44,407 bases of DNA from Candidatus Rokuibacteriota bacterium. GTDB lineage: Bacteria > Methylomirabilota > Methylomirabilia > Rokubacteriales > CSP1-6. The stretch spans positions 1 through 44,407 of the forward strand of contig QHRW01000082.1 in assembly GCA_003220265.1 (NCBI GenBank), given 5' to 3'. This document shows, in pieces, positions 7,117 through 15,889 of this stretch (positions within the stretch are counted from its first letter, which is position 1; each line of letters begins with the position of its first letter). A program made the position numbers and the translations under genes. A model generated the notes under the pieces. It was not told the DNA's origin and made no database searches. It saw only the letters and a list, made by a program, of their open reading frames with translations.

Positions 7117-8976
7117 ATGAAGCCCTTCGTCGTGAACCGCTACGGCCGGATCGTGTTTCCCTTCAACTTCTTTCCCGCGCTGGACTTCTCGGTGTTCGAG
7201 ACGCTGGACCAGTTCGCGGCGGTGATCCGGCGCGACTTCGAGGAGAAGGCGCCGAGCGAGACCGACATCGTGGCCAAGCTCGAGTCGGGGGCCTACAAGG
7301 GCCGCTACGAGCTGCTGCGCGACCTTGCGCTCGATCTCTTCTGGGTCAATCGGTATCCGTTCACCATGTACGACAAGCAGCCGATGCGATGGCGCGACGT
7401 GCCGCGGCAGCGCGACGACATCTTCCTCCCGGTGTTCCAGCCGTGGGAAGGCGGCGAGCTGGCAGCCGCCATCGAGACGGGGTATCGCAACCTGGTGCCC
7501 TCGTGGGACGAGGGCACCGAGAACAAGATCTTCCGCGTCCTCTTCGACGTCTTCCGTCACAAGAAGGGCGCCGGCGCCGAGCTGTCGCCGATCAAGCCGA
7601 CGGTCGGCGAGATGCTGGCGCGCCCGAAGAGCCTGACGTATCACTTGCTCGCCTACGACCCCGACTATCCAGGCTACGGCTGGGACGACATCGTCGAGTT
7701 CGCGCACCCGGTGCCCGAGATGGAAGCGCTCATGCGCCAGACGATGATCCTGCACAACGAGTACCGGTGGGATCGCGCCAAGATGCGTGTCCTGGAAGTC
7801 GGCAAGCTGCACGAAGACGACTTCGTGGTGATCTACCGCCCGCGCACCGAGGAGGTGCAGCAGTTCATCCGCCGCGTGAAGAGCGGCACGCGGCGGCGCC
7901 GGCCGCTGCCGCCCGCGATCGCGACGCGCCGGCCGGTCGACCCCTACCCGCCGATCGACGTGCGCGCCCAGTTCAGCGTGATGCCGAAGCTGGAGGCCAT
8001 GGCCGTCTACAAGGGCGAGACGCCGTGCACCAACGAGGACCTCATCCGCAACGCGGCGTACTCGTGGTCACCGATGACGGCGGTGGAGATCGAGGACAAG
8101 ACCGGCATCCGCCAGCGCCTCTACACCGCGCTCGACCTCGACCACATCTCGCTGCTGGCCGCCCAGGCCGCGCTCGACAAGGCCGGACGGAAGCCCGAGG
8201 AGATCGGCGCCGTCATCTTCTGCTCGTGCACGAGCGCCAAGATGATGCCGTCGCTGGCCACCTGGCTCTCCGGCCAGCTCGGGATGTTCCAGACGCACTT
8301 CTCGGGCGACATCGTGGCCGCCTGCGCCGGCCTGCCCTACGGGCTGAGCGAGGCGATCCGCCAGCTGCAGGAAGTGAAGCGGCCGGTGCTCCTGGTCTGC
8401 GCCGAGAAGTTCTCGGACAAGATCGGCACCGTGCGCACCTCGCGCATGATCTTCGGCGACGGCGCCGCCGCCATGGTGATCGGCCCGGCGCCGGAGGGTA
8501 CAGCGCCCGATGTCGAGTACTACCAGACGTACGCCAGCGGCCCCATGAGCGAGGTGGACTCGATCATCTGGCCCAACCCGGAGTTCGACAACAACATCAC
8601 CGTGTTCGGGCCCGAGGTGAAAGCGCTGGTGAAGCGCTACCTCACCCAGATGATTCACGAGCTCGGCGCGCTGCCGAACCCCGAAGGCGGCGAGCGCACG
8701 ATGCTGCAGGCCATCGACCTGATCGTGCCGCACCAGGCCAACAAGACGATGGTCGTCCACTACGCCAAGGGGGCGGGGATTCCGCCCGAGCGGCTGTACT
8801 TCAACATCGAGACGGTCGGCAACACGTCGTCGGCCTCCATCCCGCTCGCCATCTACGATGCGGTGGCCGACGGCACCATCGACCGGCCGATGCGCCTCTT
8901 CGCGCCGGGCTTCGGCGCCGGCGCGGTCGGCGGCTACGTGATCCTGCGCCTCGACCCCAGCGTGGTGGCGCGTTGA
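7117..8976 (+). CDS. KAS III-like 3-oxoacyl synthase with extra N-terminal region
   Basis: Thiolase-fold condensing enzyme of 619 residues, nearly twice the length of FabH. The C-terminal part (about 300-615) has the complete KAS III triad: Cys in DIVAACAGLPYGL, His in VPHQANK, Asn in GNTSSASIP, plus the GFGAGAVGG end. It should condense an acyl-CoA or acyl-ACP with malonyl-ACP or another acyl-CoA. The first 300 residues, aromatic-rich with a basic linker near 260-285, match no family I recognise. The ATG at 7117 has GGAGG 8 nt upstream. It is divergent from the selenoprotein operon and followed by a G-rich repeat. A specialised lipid or polyketide role is inferred; no ACP gene is adjacent. 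Confidence 0.88.
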   Translation: MKPFVVNRYGRIVFPFNFFPALDFSVFETLDQFAAVIRRDFEEKAPSETDIVAKLESGAYKGRYELLRDLALDLFWVNRYPFTMYDKQPMRWRDVPRQRDDIFLPVFQPWEGGELAAAIETGYRNLVPSWDEGTENKIFRVLFDVFRHKKGAGAELSPIKPTVGEMLARPKSLTYHLLAYDPDYPGYGWDDIVEFAHPVPEMEALMRQTMILHNEYRWDRAKMRVLEVGKLHEDDFVVIYRPRTEEVQQFIRRVKSGTRRRRPLPPAIATRRPVDPYPPIDVRAQFSVMPKLEAMAVYKGETPCTNEDLIRNAAYSWSPMTAVEIEDKTGIRQRLYTALDLDHISLLAAQAALDKAGRKPEEIGAVIFCSCTSAKMMPSLATWLSGQLGMFQTHFSGDIVAACAGLPYGLSEAIRQLQEVKRPVLLVCAEKFSDKIGTVRTSRMIFGDGAAAMVIGPAPEGTAPDVEYYQTYASGPMSEVDSIIWPNPEFDNNITVFGPEVKALVKRYLTQMIHELGALPNPEGGERTMLQAIDLIVPHQANKTMVVHYAKGAGIPPERLYFNIETVGNTSSASIPLAIYDAVADGTIDRPMRLFAPGFGAGAVGGYVILRLDPSVVAR

Positions 8977-8993
8977 AGCAAGGCACAGTCGAG

Positions 8994-9064
8994 GAGCGTC
9001 CCGGCTATGCCGGGGCGCTTCCGAGCATTCGGGGGGTGTGGGGGGCCATGTCGGGGCCCCCCAC
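8994..9064 (+). repeat. dispersed G6-N3-G6 hairpin element, copy 1
   Basis: First a GC-rich imperfect hairpin (GAGCGTCCCGG to CCGGGGCGCTT), then GGGGGG-TGT-GGGGGGCC-loop-GGCCCCCC. It lies between the KAS III-like stop (8976) and the amidohydrolase start, ending at the latter. It shares order and sequence with copies at 15817, 21580, 28916 and 29004. The element at 33487 shares the G6-N3-G6-C6 core. Confidence 0.85.
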
Positions 9065-10507
9065 GTGCTAAAAGTGCCCCGCCGAATTGCGATTCGCGCC
9101 GGCTGGATCATCGCCTTCGATGGCGAGGGGCATCGCCTCCTGCGCGACGGGGTGGTCGTGCTCGAGGGCGAGCGTATCGTCCACGTGGGGCGCACGTACG
9201 ACGAGCGCGTGGACGAGACGGTGGACGCGCGCGATCGGGTGCTGACGCCCGGCCTCATCACCACGCACGCCCACATCGGCGGCTCGCCGCTCGACCGCTC
9301 GTTCATCGAGGACCGCGGCAATCCGCAGTTCTGGTACTCGGGCCTGTTCGAGATGCTGCCGGTGCGCAGCGAGGCGCAGGACGAGGCGGCCGGCCGCGCG
9401 TGCGTCGATTTCTCGATGGCCGAGCTGCTGCGCGGCGGCGTCACCACGGTGATGGAGATCGGCGGGCTCGGCGAATACGTCGTCGAGCGCGCGGCCCACT
9501 ATGGCCTGCGCGTCTACATGGGTCTCACGTTCCGCTCGGGCCGCTGGCTCACGAAGGACGGCCGGCGCGTCGTGTGGGAGTGGGACGAGGACGCCGGCCG
9601 CCAGGGGCTGCGCCGCGCGGTGGAGTTCTTCGACAAGCACGACGGCGCCCACGGCGGCCTCGTGCGCTGCTACTTCTCCCCCGCCCAGGTCGACACCTGC
9701 ACCGGCGACCTGCTGCGCGAGGCCAAGCGCCGCGCCGACGACGCGCAGCGCCCCTTCACGCTGCACACCTCCCAGTCCGTCGTCGAGTTCAACGAGATGC
9801 TTCAGCGCCACGGCATGACGCCGGTGGCGTGGCTCGACGAGCTGGGTGTGCTCGGGCCCAACACGGTGCTCGGCCACGCGCTCATCATCGGCGGCTCGTC
9901 GTGGACGAACTATCCGGCCGGCGACGTCGGGATCATGGCGGAGCACGGCTGCACCGTGGCCCACGCGCCCTGGGTGTTCGCCCGGCGCGGCGTGGTGATG
10001 GAGTCGTTCGCGCTCTACCGCACGGCGGGGATCAATGTCGCGCTCGGCACCGACACCAATCCGCAGTCGGTCATCGAGGCGATGCGGTGGGCGGCCGTGT
10101 GCTCGAAGATCGTCGAGCGCAATACCCAGGCGACGACCGCGGCCCACGCCTTCGACGCCGCCACGCTCGGCGGCGCCCATGCCCTCGGCCGCGACGACCT
10201 CGGCCGGATCGCCCCCGGCGCCACCGCCGACCTCGTGCTGTGGAAGGCGGCCTCGTGGACCATGACGCCCCTGCGCGACCCCATCAAGAATATCGTCTAC
10301 AACGCGACGGCCGAGGACGTCGATCGGGTCTACGTCGGCGGCCGCGTGGTGGTCGACAAGGGCCGCGTGCTCGCCGCCGACGAGGCGAAGATCCTCGCCG
10401 ATCTCCAGGCCGGCGGCGACCGCATGTGGCCCCGCATGAAGCAGTTCGACTGGGCCGGCCGCAGCGCCGACGAGCTCTCGCCGCAGACTTACCCCGAGTG
10501 GCAGTAG
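9065..10507 (+). CDS. amidohydrolase (cytosine deaminase / chlorohydrolase superfamily)
   Basis: Metal-dependent hydrolase or deaminase of about 480 residues. Seen: the N-terminal beta-sandwich piece (residues 1-60), the metal ligands HAH in TTHAHIGG, a histidine in TLHTS, another in LGHALIIGG, the metal aspartate in LGTDTNP, and the C-terminal composite domain with PGATADLVLW. It resembles atrazine chlorohydrolase/guanine deaminase-like proteins with one metal; the substrate is unknown. The start is uncertain: GTG at 9065 or 9074. Both lie at the very end of the G-rich repeat with no ribosome-binding site, so the repeat seems to have replaced the natural leader. It converges on the rhodanese gene with a 4-nt gap. 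Confidence 0.9.
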   Translation: MLKVPRRIAIRAGWIIAFDGEGHRLLRDGVVVLEGERIVHVGRTYDERVDETVDARDRVLTPGLITTHAHIGGSPLDRSFIEDRGNPQFWYSGLFEMLPVRSEAQDEAAGRACVDFSMAELLRGGVTTVMEIGGLGEYVVERAAHYGLRVYMGLTFRSGRWLTKDGRRVVWEWDEDAGRQGLRRAVEFFDKHDGAHGGLVRCYFSPAQVDTCTGDLLREAKRRADDAQRPFTLHTSQSVVEFNEMLQRHGMTPVAWLDELGVLGPNTVLGHALIIGGSSWTNYPAGDVGIMAEHGCTVAHAPWVFARRGVVMESFALYRTAGINVALGTDTNPQSVIEAMRWAAVCSKIVERNTQATTAAHAFDAATLGGAHALGRDDLGRIAPGATADLVLWKAASWTMTPLRDPIKNIVYNATAEDVDRVYVGGRVVVDKGRVLAADEAKILADLQAGGDRMWPRMKQFDWAGRSADELSPQTYPEWQ

Positions 10508-10511
10508 CGCC

Positions 10512-11393
10512 TCAGCGCGCGGCTTCGATCGGCAGGTCGGCCCGGTTGCCCCACTCGGACCACGAGCGGTCGTAGCCCGCGACCTTCGGATAGCCCAGCA
10601 GCCTCAGCACGAAATAGGAATGCGACGCGCGGTGCTGCGTCTGGCAGTACGTCACCACGGTCTTGTCGGGCGTGATTCCCTCCGCGGCATACATGGCGCG
10701 CAGCTCGTCGAGCGGCTTGAAGGTGGAGTCGGGCCGGAGGTGCCGGCTCCACTCGATGTTGACCGCGCCCGGGATGTGACCGCCGCGGCGCGCACGCACG
10801 TCCTTGGCCGTGTATTCCCCCGGCGAGCGCGCGTCGACCAGCCCGACATCCTTGCTACCCAGGTGCGTCTTGATCCACTCGGCGTCGGCCACGCGCGCCG
10901 CATCGAGCGTGAGGGCCGACGTGGCGGGTTGCGGCACGCGCGGCACGTCAGCCGTCCACGCGCCGCCCGTCGCGCGCCAGCGCGCGCTGCCGCCGTCCAG
11001 GATGGCGACGTTGCGCAACCCGTAAACGTCGAGCGTGAAGAAGAGGCGCGCGGCGTCGAGCCCGCCGGAGTCGTCGTAGATCACCACGGGCGTGTCACGG
11101 CCGATGCCCAGGCGTGCCAGCAACCGCTGCATCTCCTCGGGATCCGGCAGGCGATAGCCGCCGGCCGGCACCTTCACGCGCGCGTCCTCGACGTCGAGGT
11201 GGACCGCGCCGGGGATGTGCCCCTGCCGGTAATCGACGACGCCGCTCTGCATGTCCACGATGCGCAGGTCGGGCGCGCCGAGCCGCTCGCGCAGCCATTC
11301 GGCGGTGACCAGCAGCGGCATGTCGGCGGCGAATGCCGGGGCGACGAACGACAGCAGCACCAGCACGACCAGCAGCGTCCGTGTGTTTCTCAT
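10512..11393 (-). CDS. exported tandem-rhodanese sulfurtransferase
   Basis: A 293-residue, two-domain thiosulfate/3-mercaptopyruvate-type sulfurtransferase. A signal peptide (residues 1-22, ending APAFAAD) exports it. The N-terminal rhodanese domain is inactive: it has YDDSGGLDAA where a Cys loop is expected. The C-terminal domain carries the persulfide-forming cysteine in VVTYCQTQHRAS. It should move sulfane sulfur to an acceptor in the periplasm. The ATG at 11393 has no Shine-Dalgarno site but a TACACT -10-like box 7 nt upstream. The downstream gene on the other strand ends 4 nt away. FmdB lies directly upstream on the same strand. Confidence 0.92.
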   Translation of the reverse strand: MRNTRTLLVVLVLLSFVAPAFAADMPLLVTAEWLRERLGAPDLRIVDMQSGVVDYRQGHIPGAVHLDVEDARVKVPAGGYRLPDPEEMQRLLARLGIGRDTPVVIYDDSGGLDAARLFFTLDVYGLRNVAILDGGSARWRATGGAWTADVPRVPQPATSALTLDAARVADAEWIKTHLGSKDVGLVDARSPGEYTAKDVRARRGGHIPGAVNIEWSRHLRPDSTFKPLDELRAMYAAEGITPDKTVVTYCQTQHRASHSYFVLRLLGYPKVAGYDRSWSEWGNRADLPIEAAR

Positions 11394-11400
11394 GGGCCCC

Positions 11401-11406
11401 AGTGTA
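11401..11406 (-). promoter_or_regulatory. -10-like box (TACACT) before the rhodanese gene
   Basis: TACACT ends 7 nt before the ATG at 11393, the same close spacing seen before several other genes here. It lies in the 26-nt gap after the fmdB stop, so the gene could also be co-transcribed with fmdB. Confidence 0.35.
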
Positions 11407-11419
11407 CCGCCGGCAATGA

Positions 11420-11698
11420 TCAGTCCCAGGGGCTATGCTTCACCGGCGGCGGCAGCCAGATGCGCTGGTAGTCCTTCTGCAACACCTTCTCCCGGGCGAT
11501 CTCTTCGCGCGGGCTCATCCGAGCGTACTTTGCCGCCGTCGGACTCGAGTGATTCCCGCGGTTGAAGTTGGGCGCGGAGAAGAGGCGTTGCAGGCTTCCC
11601 TGGCACCGCGGGCACGCCTGCAGCGGAGCGTCTTTCAGGCTCTGGCGCGCTTCGAACACCACGCGACACGGATCGCACGCGTACTCGTACACCGGCAT
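11420..11698 (-). CDS. FmdB-family zinc-ribbon protein
   Basis: A 92-residue protein beginning MPVYEYACDPC, the standard opening of the FmdB regulatory family, with a four-cysteine zinc ribbon (CDPC near 8-11, CPRC near 29-32). The remainder is a basic tail ending in Trp-Asp. The family was first linked to regulation of formamidase and amidase genes, but members are widespread and mostly uncharacterised. AGGAGG sits 6 nt before the ATG. It follows the Tat-exported amidohydrolase gene across a hairpin and precedes the rhodanese gene by 26 nt. Confidence 0.88.
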   Translation of the reverse strand: MPVYEYACDPCRVVFEARQSLKDAPLQACPRCQGSLQRLFSAPNFNRGNHSSPTAAKYARMSPREEIAREKVLQKDYQRIWLPPPVKHSPWD

Positions 11699-11717
11699 GG
11701 CAGCCTCCTGGTGAGTC

Positions 11718-11743
11718 GGGCGGCCGGCGTCGACCGGCCGCCC
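11718..11743 (-). terminator. strong GC hairpin between two minus-strand genes
   Basis: A perfect 10-bp inverted repeat (GGGCGGCCGG/CCGGCCGCCC) with a 6-nt loop lies 9 nt after the stop of the amidohydrolase gene and 19 nt before fmdB. There is no T-tract. It may end or attenuate transcription, or stabilise the upstream mRNA. Confidence 0.5.
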
Positions 11744-11752
11744 GCCGCCGAT

Positions 11753-13075
11753 CTAGACCGCGACCGCGCGCCGCGGCTCGAGGGCCGGCGCGCTCGCCGT
11801 GGTCTTCAGATTCCAGATGCGCGCCGCGTTTTGACCGAACACCTTGGCCTTGATCTCGGGCGTGAGCTCGGGATACCCGTGCCCCTCCACCAGCTGGGGC
11901 GGGATCTGGAATTTCCGGAAGGCATCGATCTGCCACTGCGGATTGCCCCACAGGGCGGAGTCCGTGCCCCACATCACGTAGTCGGGGCCGAGGTCGCGCA
12001 GCAGCGTGCCCAGCACGTGGGCGCACTCCAGCGGCCGGTTGCTGACCGTGGCGGCGAACGTGGAGCCGACCTCGGCGTAGAGGTTCTTGCGCTGCGGCTT
12101 GAAGCCCTTCAGCGCGGCAAGCTCGTGCTGGTACGGCCACGCGGAGTGATACGCGATGAAGTTGAGATCGAGGAAGTCGTCGCACACGGCGTCGAGGTCT
12201 TCGGGGTGAGCGTAGCGCGCCATGAACTGCCCGAACGGGATGCCCTTGTGGACGCCGATGTTCTTGAGGCCCAGCTTGCGCGCCCGCTCCCAGATGGGAT
12301 ACGCGGCCTTCTGGTCGTCGAACCACCATCCGCGCTTCTTCGTCGAGTCGAACGTGTACAGCTTGAGGCCGGAGATCTGGTACTTCTCGACGAACATCGT
12401 GAGGCGCTCGAGGGTCTCCGACAGCCCCTGGTTCGGCGTCAGCCCGCCGCCCAGCATCACGGTGCGCGTGGGCCAGCGCTTCTTGACCTCGGCCTGCTCC
12501 TCGATCGGGATCATGTCCTTGCCGCCGTAATCCTCGCGGAAGCCGAAGGGGTTGAACACGGCGACGCTGGTGTCGCTACCCTCCAGGATGAGCTTGCCAA
12601 AGTTCTCGACCGTCATGTCCTTGGTGCCGTTCGGCAGCCCCATCGCCTTGCCGAGGTCGTCCAGGAGCTGCACGAACCACATCCCGCGCTCGGTCGTGTT
12701 GACGCCGGGGATGTAGCCGTCCTTGCGCGTGCAGATGTGGGTGTGGGCGTCGACGATGAAGTCGGCGCCCGGCTTGCGGTTGACCTTGATCTCCTTGGCC
12801 GCGGCCGGCTCGTAGGCCTCCGCCTCGCTCACCTCGAAGAAGCGCATGCCGGTGATCTTGTTCACGGCCAGCATCGCGGCGGGTAGCGCGGAGGCGGTGC
12901 CGAGGAAGGCTCGGCGCGACAGGCCGGCCCGGGCGGCGGAGGTGTCGATGTGCTCGCTGATCCGGGGACCCATGTGCCCGCCGAGGAAGAAGGCCGTCCC
13001 CTGCTCCTCCGGCGTCCGGGGCCCGCTCGTGGTTCGCTGGTAACCCTTGAAGTGCTCGAAGACGTTGAACTCCAT
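11753..13075 (-). CDS. Tat-exported amidohydrolase 2 family hydrolase
   Basis: A 440-residue TIM-barrel metal-dependent hydrolase. A long N-terminal extension contains a twin-arginine signal (SRRAFLGTASALPAAM, about residues 53-68), so it is exported folded with its metal. The barrel shows DAHTHI (first metal histidines), KLYTFD, GVHKG and the late metal aspartate region MWGTDSALWG, as in the amidohydrolase_2 (decarboxylase/lactonase) group. The reaction is unknown. The ATG at 13075 is used; another Met before the Tat motif (about residue 35) is possible. It may be transcribed with fmdB and the rhodanese gene, but a strong hairpin follows it. Confidence 0.88.
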   Translation of the reverse strand: MEFNVFEHFKGYQRTTSGPRTPEEQGTAFFLGGHMGPRISEHIDTSAARAGLSRRAFLGTASALPAAMLAVNKITGMRFFEVSEAEAYEPAAAKEIKVNRKPGADFIVDAHTHICTRKDGYIPGVNTTERGMWFVQLLDDLGKAMGLPNGTKDMTVENFGKLILEGSDTSVAVFNPFGFREDYGGKDMIPIEEQAEVKKRWPTRTVMLGGGLTPNQGLSETLERLTMFVEKYQISGLKLYTFDSTKKRGWWFDDQKAAYPIWERARKLGLKNIGVHKGIPFGQFMARYAHPEDLDAVCDDFLDLNFIAYHSAWPYQHELAALKGFKPQRKNLYAEVGSTFAATVSNRPLECAHVLGTLLRDLGPDYVMWGTDSALWGNPQWQIDAFRKFQIPPQLVEGHGYPELTPEIKAKVFGQNAARIWNLKTTASAPALEPRRAVAV

Positions 13076-13215
13076 ACGGTTACCTCCGACTCGCAGCCGA
13101 ACGTGGGGTCATCGATCGGGTCGCGTCGGTTCATCACCTCCCTGGCGGAACGCATCACCTCCTCGTTCGAAGAGGGGCCAATCTTGCGCCGCGCTCGGAT
13201 CAAGTCAAGGGCAAA

Positions 13216-14580
13216 TCAATCACCGGCGCCGATGACAACCGGACGCGCCAGAGCCAATCCGCGGGCGAGCGCGCGGGTGAACGCCTGCTCATCGCCCTCC
13301 GGCCCCAGCACGACGATGACGATCGGCAGCGCGCGATCAGTCGCCAGCGCCACGGCGCCGGCGCCGGCCGCGAGGCCCAGCGGGCTCGTGAATGCGACCA
13401 CGCGCCGATCGGCATCCGCGAGCTGCGCGGCCACGGCCGCGACAATGGCGTAGCCCGGCGGCGCGTGGCCGCCAAGAGGCGTCAGCGTCTCGCGCGGCGC
13501 CACCGCCTGCCACGCGAGGCCCAGCGGCACGTCGGCCGTCGCGATCGTTCCTGCCGGCGTCGCCTCGCGGACGATCCGGACCAGCCGGGCGCCGGGCGCG
13601 GTCAGCGCTTCCGCGACCGCGGCGCGCTTCAGGCGATCGAGCGCGGCGACGTCCCAGTCGGCCGATGGCCGCGCCTTGACGTGCGGCGCCAGCTCCTCGA
13701 TCACGAGCGTGATCTCTCCGACAATGTCGGCGCTCAATGTCGGCCCGCCCTCGGGCCACGGGGCGCGCCCGATGCGCGCGACGCGCGCCGTCGCCGGCAA
13801 CACCCCGGGCGGCAGCTCGCTCGCATCGACACCGATCAAGAGCACGAGATCGGTGGCCACCAGCAGCGGATGGCTGCCGTCCAGCAGGCCGAGCGCCAGC
13901 GGATGCGGCTCGGCGAGAGTCCCGCGACCTTTCGGCGTGGCCAGCACGGGCGCCGGGAGCGACTCGGCGAAGGCGCGCACCCAGCGGGCGTCGTCGCCGC
14001 CACACTCGAGGCCCGTGACGATCAGCGGGCGCGTCGCCGAGAGTCGCGCACCGAGCGCGTCGAGGCCGGCCCCCGCCGGCGGCGGCAGCGGCGCCGGCCG
14101 GCAGGCCGTGGCCACCGGAAGCGCAGCGGCGCCCGCGACGCTCGCGGCACACGCCACGTGCACGGGCCCGCGCGGGCCGGTCATCGCCAGGTTGGCGGCG
14201 TGGGCGATCCAGTGCCCGGCCGAGGCGGGCTCGACGATCAGCGACGCCTTCACGATGGGAGCGAGCAGCGCGACGTCGGCGTGCGGCGGCGTGAGCAGCA
14301 GCAGCGGCGCGCGGTCGCGCGCAGCCAGCGTGAGGCCGGGCGAGAGCGCGGCCACGTCGTCGAGCGTGGCGAGCACGACGCCCGGCACGTCGCCGAGCTC
14401 GCCGGTCACCGCGGCCATCACGCACGCGTCCGTCACGTCGGGGGCATCGAGCGTGGCGAGACCACGACGGGCGACGGCATCGCGCAGGAACGCCGGCGCG
14501 CCCGGTGCCAGGAACACGCGCGCCGCGCCCGCGCGGTGCACGCCGTCGGCGAGGACGTCGGCGGCCGTGGTGCGCGGCAT
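13216..14580 (-). CDS. degenerate thiamine-diphosphate (acetolactate synthase-like) protein
   Basis: 454 residues with the three-domain layout of acetolactate synthase-type enzymes (PYR, central and PP domains) but shorter than the usual 540-590. In the PYR domain the catalytic glutamate position (H-E-x-x-A in the family) reads DVTDACVM. In the PP domain the Mg/ThDP motif GDG...N is absent: the strand ends VVAFTSPLG, and the protein stops soon after. It is therefore unlikely to bind ThDP normally. The central domain (GRGTLAEPHPLALGL) is well kept. It lies 16 nt after the class I aminotransferase gene in the same direction, so a linked amino-acid or keto-acid role, perhaps as a non-catalytic subunit, is inferred. 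Confidence 0.8.
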   Translation of the reverse strand: MPRTTAADVLADGVHRAGAARVFLAPGAPAFLRDAVARRGLATLDAPDVTDACVMAAVTGELGDVPGVVLATLDDVAALSPGLTLAARDRAPLLLLTPPHADVALLAPIVKASLIVEPASAGHWIAHAANLAMTGPRGPVHVACAASVAGAAALPVATACRPAPLPPPAGAGLDALGARLSATRPLIVTGLECGGDDARWVRAFAESLPAPVLATPKGRGTLAEPHPLALGLLDGSHPLLVATDLVLLIGVDASELPPGVLPATARVARIGRAPWPEGGPTLSADIVGEITLVIEELAPHVKARPSADWDVAALDRLKRAAVAEALTAPGARLVRIVREATPAGTIATADVPLGLAWQAVAPRETLTPLGGHAPPGYAIVAAVAAQLADADRRVVAFTSPLGLAAGAGAVALATDRALPIVIVVLGPEGDEQAFTRALARGLALARPVVIGAGD

Positions 14581-14596
14581 CAGCCGCGGACCGCGC

Positions 14597-15766
14597 TCAG
14601 CGCGCGAAGGCCTCGAACACCGGCCGCATGCGCTGCAGCGCCTTGGTGAGGTTGGCCTCCGAGTTCGCGTACGAGATCCGCAGATAGCCCTCGCCGTGGG
14701 CGCCGAAGGCGGTCCCCGAGAGCACGGCCACGCCCGCCTCCTGCAGCAGCCGCTCGGCCACCTCGCTCGACTTCCGCTTGCTGCCCGTGATGTTCGGGAA
14801 CACGTAGAACGCGCCGCGCGGCCGCTTGCACGTCACACCCGGCAGCTTGTTGAGGCCGTCCACGAGCAGGTCGCGCCGGCGCTTGAACTCGGCCACCATC
14901 TTGCGCACCGGCTCGTGATCGCCCTGCAGCGCGGCCACGCCGGCCAGCTGCACGAAGGAGGCGGTGCAGGAGTTCGAGTTCACCATCAGGCGCGTGACGT
15001 GCTCGGCGAGCTCGGCCGGCATCACGCCGTAGCCCAGGCGCCAGCCCGTCATCGCGTACGACTTCGAGAAGCCGTCGAGCAGGATCGACCGCTGGTGCAT
15101 GCCGGGCTGCGCGTAGAACGACACGAACTCGCCGTCGTAGAGGAACTGCCGGTAGATCTCGTCGGTGAGCACCGGGATCTCGCGCTCGCGGGCCAGGCGC
15201 GCGATGCGCTCGATCTGTGCGCGGTCGAGCACGCCGCCGGTGGGATTCTCCGGCGAGTTCACGATGATGAGCTTGGTCTTCGGCGACAGCCGGCGCTCGA
15301 AGAGGTCGAGGTCGAAGCCGAAGTCGCTCTCCTCGCGCAGCGGGATCGGCACCGGCACCCCGCCCACGAAGTTGATGACCGACTCGTAGATCGGGAACCC
15401 CGGGTTGGGATAGATCACCTCGTCGCCGCGGTCCACCAGCGCCATGATCGTGAAGAACATGATCGGCTTGGCGCCGGGCGTGACGACCACCTGCTCCGGC
15501 GACACCGGCACGCCGCGCGTCTCCGCCGTGTGCTTGGCGATCGCCTCGCGCAGCTCGGGCAGGCCGGCCGACGGGCCGTAGTGCGTGGCGTTGGCGTCCA
15601 GCGCGCGCTTGGCGGCTTCCTTGATGTGCGCCGGCGTGTCGAAATCGGGCTCGCCGATTTCGAGGTGGACGACCTCCTTGCCCTGCCGCTCCAGCGCCTT
15701 CGCCCGCGCCAGCACCTCGAACGCCGACTCCGTCCCCAGCCGCCCCATCCGCTCCGCGACGTTCAT
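14597..15766 (-). CDS. class I/II aminotransferase (aspartate aminotransferase-like)
   Basis: A PLP enzyme of 389 residues, normal length for fold-type I aminotransferases. Seen: LEIGEPDFDTP near the N-terminus, YGPSAG, the PLP-ring asparagine in NSPENPTGG, the aspartate-tyrosine in LTDEIYRQF, the Schiff-base lysine in GFSKSYAMTGWRLGY, and the substrate-carboxylate arginine in YLRISYAN. The start at 15766 has AGGAGG 5 nt upstream. The open frame extends 35 codons further into the G-rich repeat region and is not coding there. A TATAAT lies 28 nt upstream. It is the first gene of a two-gene unit with the degenerate ThDP protein. The amino acid used is not determinable. Confidence 0.93.
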   Translation of the reverse strand: MNVAERMGRLGTESAFEVLARAKALERQGKEVVHLEIGEPDFDTPAHIKEAAKRALDANATHYGPSAGLPELREAIAKHTAETRGVPVSPEQVVVTPGAKPIMFFTIMALVDRGDEVIYPNPGFPIYESVINFVGGVPVPIPLREESDFGFDLDLFERRLSPKTKLIIVNSPENPTGGVLDRAQIERIARLAREREIPVLTDEIYRQFLYDGEFVSFYAQPGMHQRSILLDGFSKSYAMTGWRLGYGVMPAELAEHVTRLMVNSNSCTASFVQLAGVAALQGDHEPVRKMVAEFKRRRDLLVDGLNKLPGVTCKRPRGAFYVFPNITGSKRKSSEVAERLLQEAGVAVLSGTAFGAHGEGYLRISYANSEANLTKALQRMRPVFEAFAR

Positions 15767-15793
15767 GCCTGCCTCCTGATGACTGCGAGCGCC

Positions 15794-15799
15794 ATTATA
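15794..15799 (-). promoter_or_regulatory. -10 box (TATAAT) of the aminotransferase gene
   Basis: TATAAT lies 27 nt before the ATG at 15766, leaving room for a short leader that includes the AGGAGG site. The copy-2 repeat begins 18 bp upstream of it. Confidence 0.5.
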
Positions 15800-15816
15800 G
15801 CGAGTGCGAAAATCTC

Positions 15817-15883
15817 GGAGCGCCCCGGCTACGCTGGGGCGCTCCGAGCGACTGGGGGGTTTGGGGGCCATTCGGGGCCCCCA
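15817..15883 (+). repeat. dispersed G6-N3-G6 hairpin element, copy 2
   Basis: A perfect 10-bp hairpin (GGAGCGCCCC/GGGGCGCTCC, 9-nt loop) is followed by GGGGGG-TTT-GGGGGCC-loop-GGCCCCC. It occupies the divergent region between the aminotransferase and the SUMF1 gene and ends 7 nt before the SUMF1 ATG. It is the copy with the best-preserved first hairpin. Confidence 0.85.
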
Positions 15884-15889
15884 TCATGG

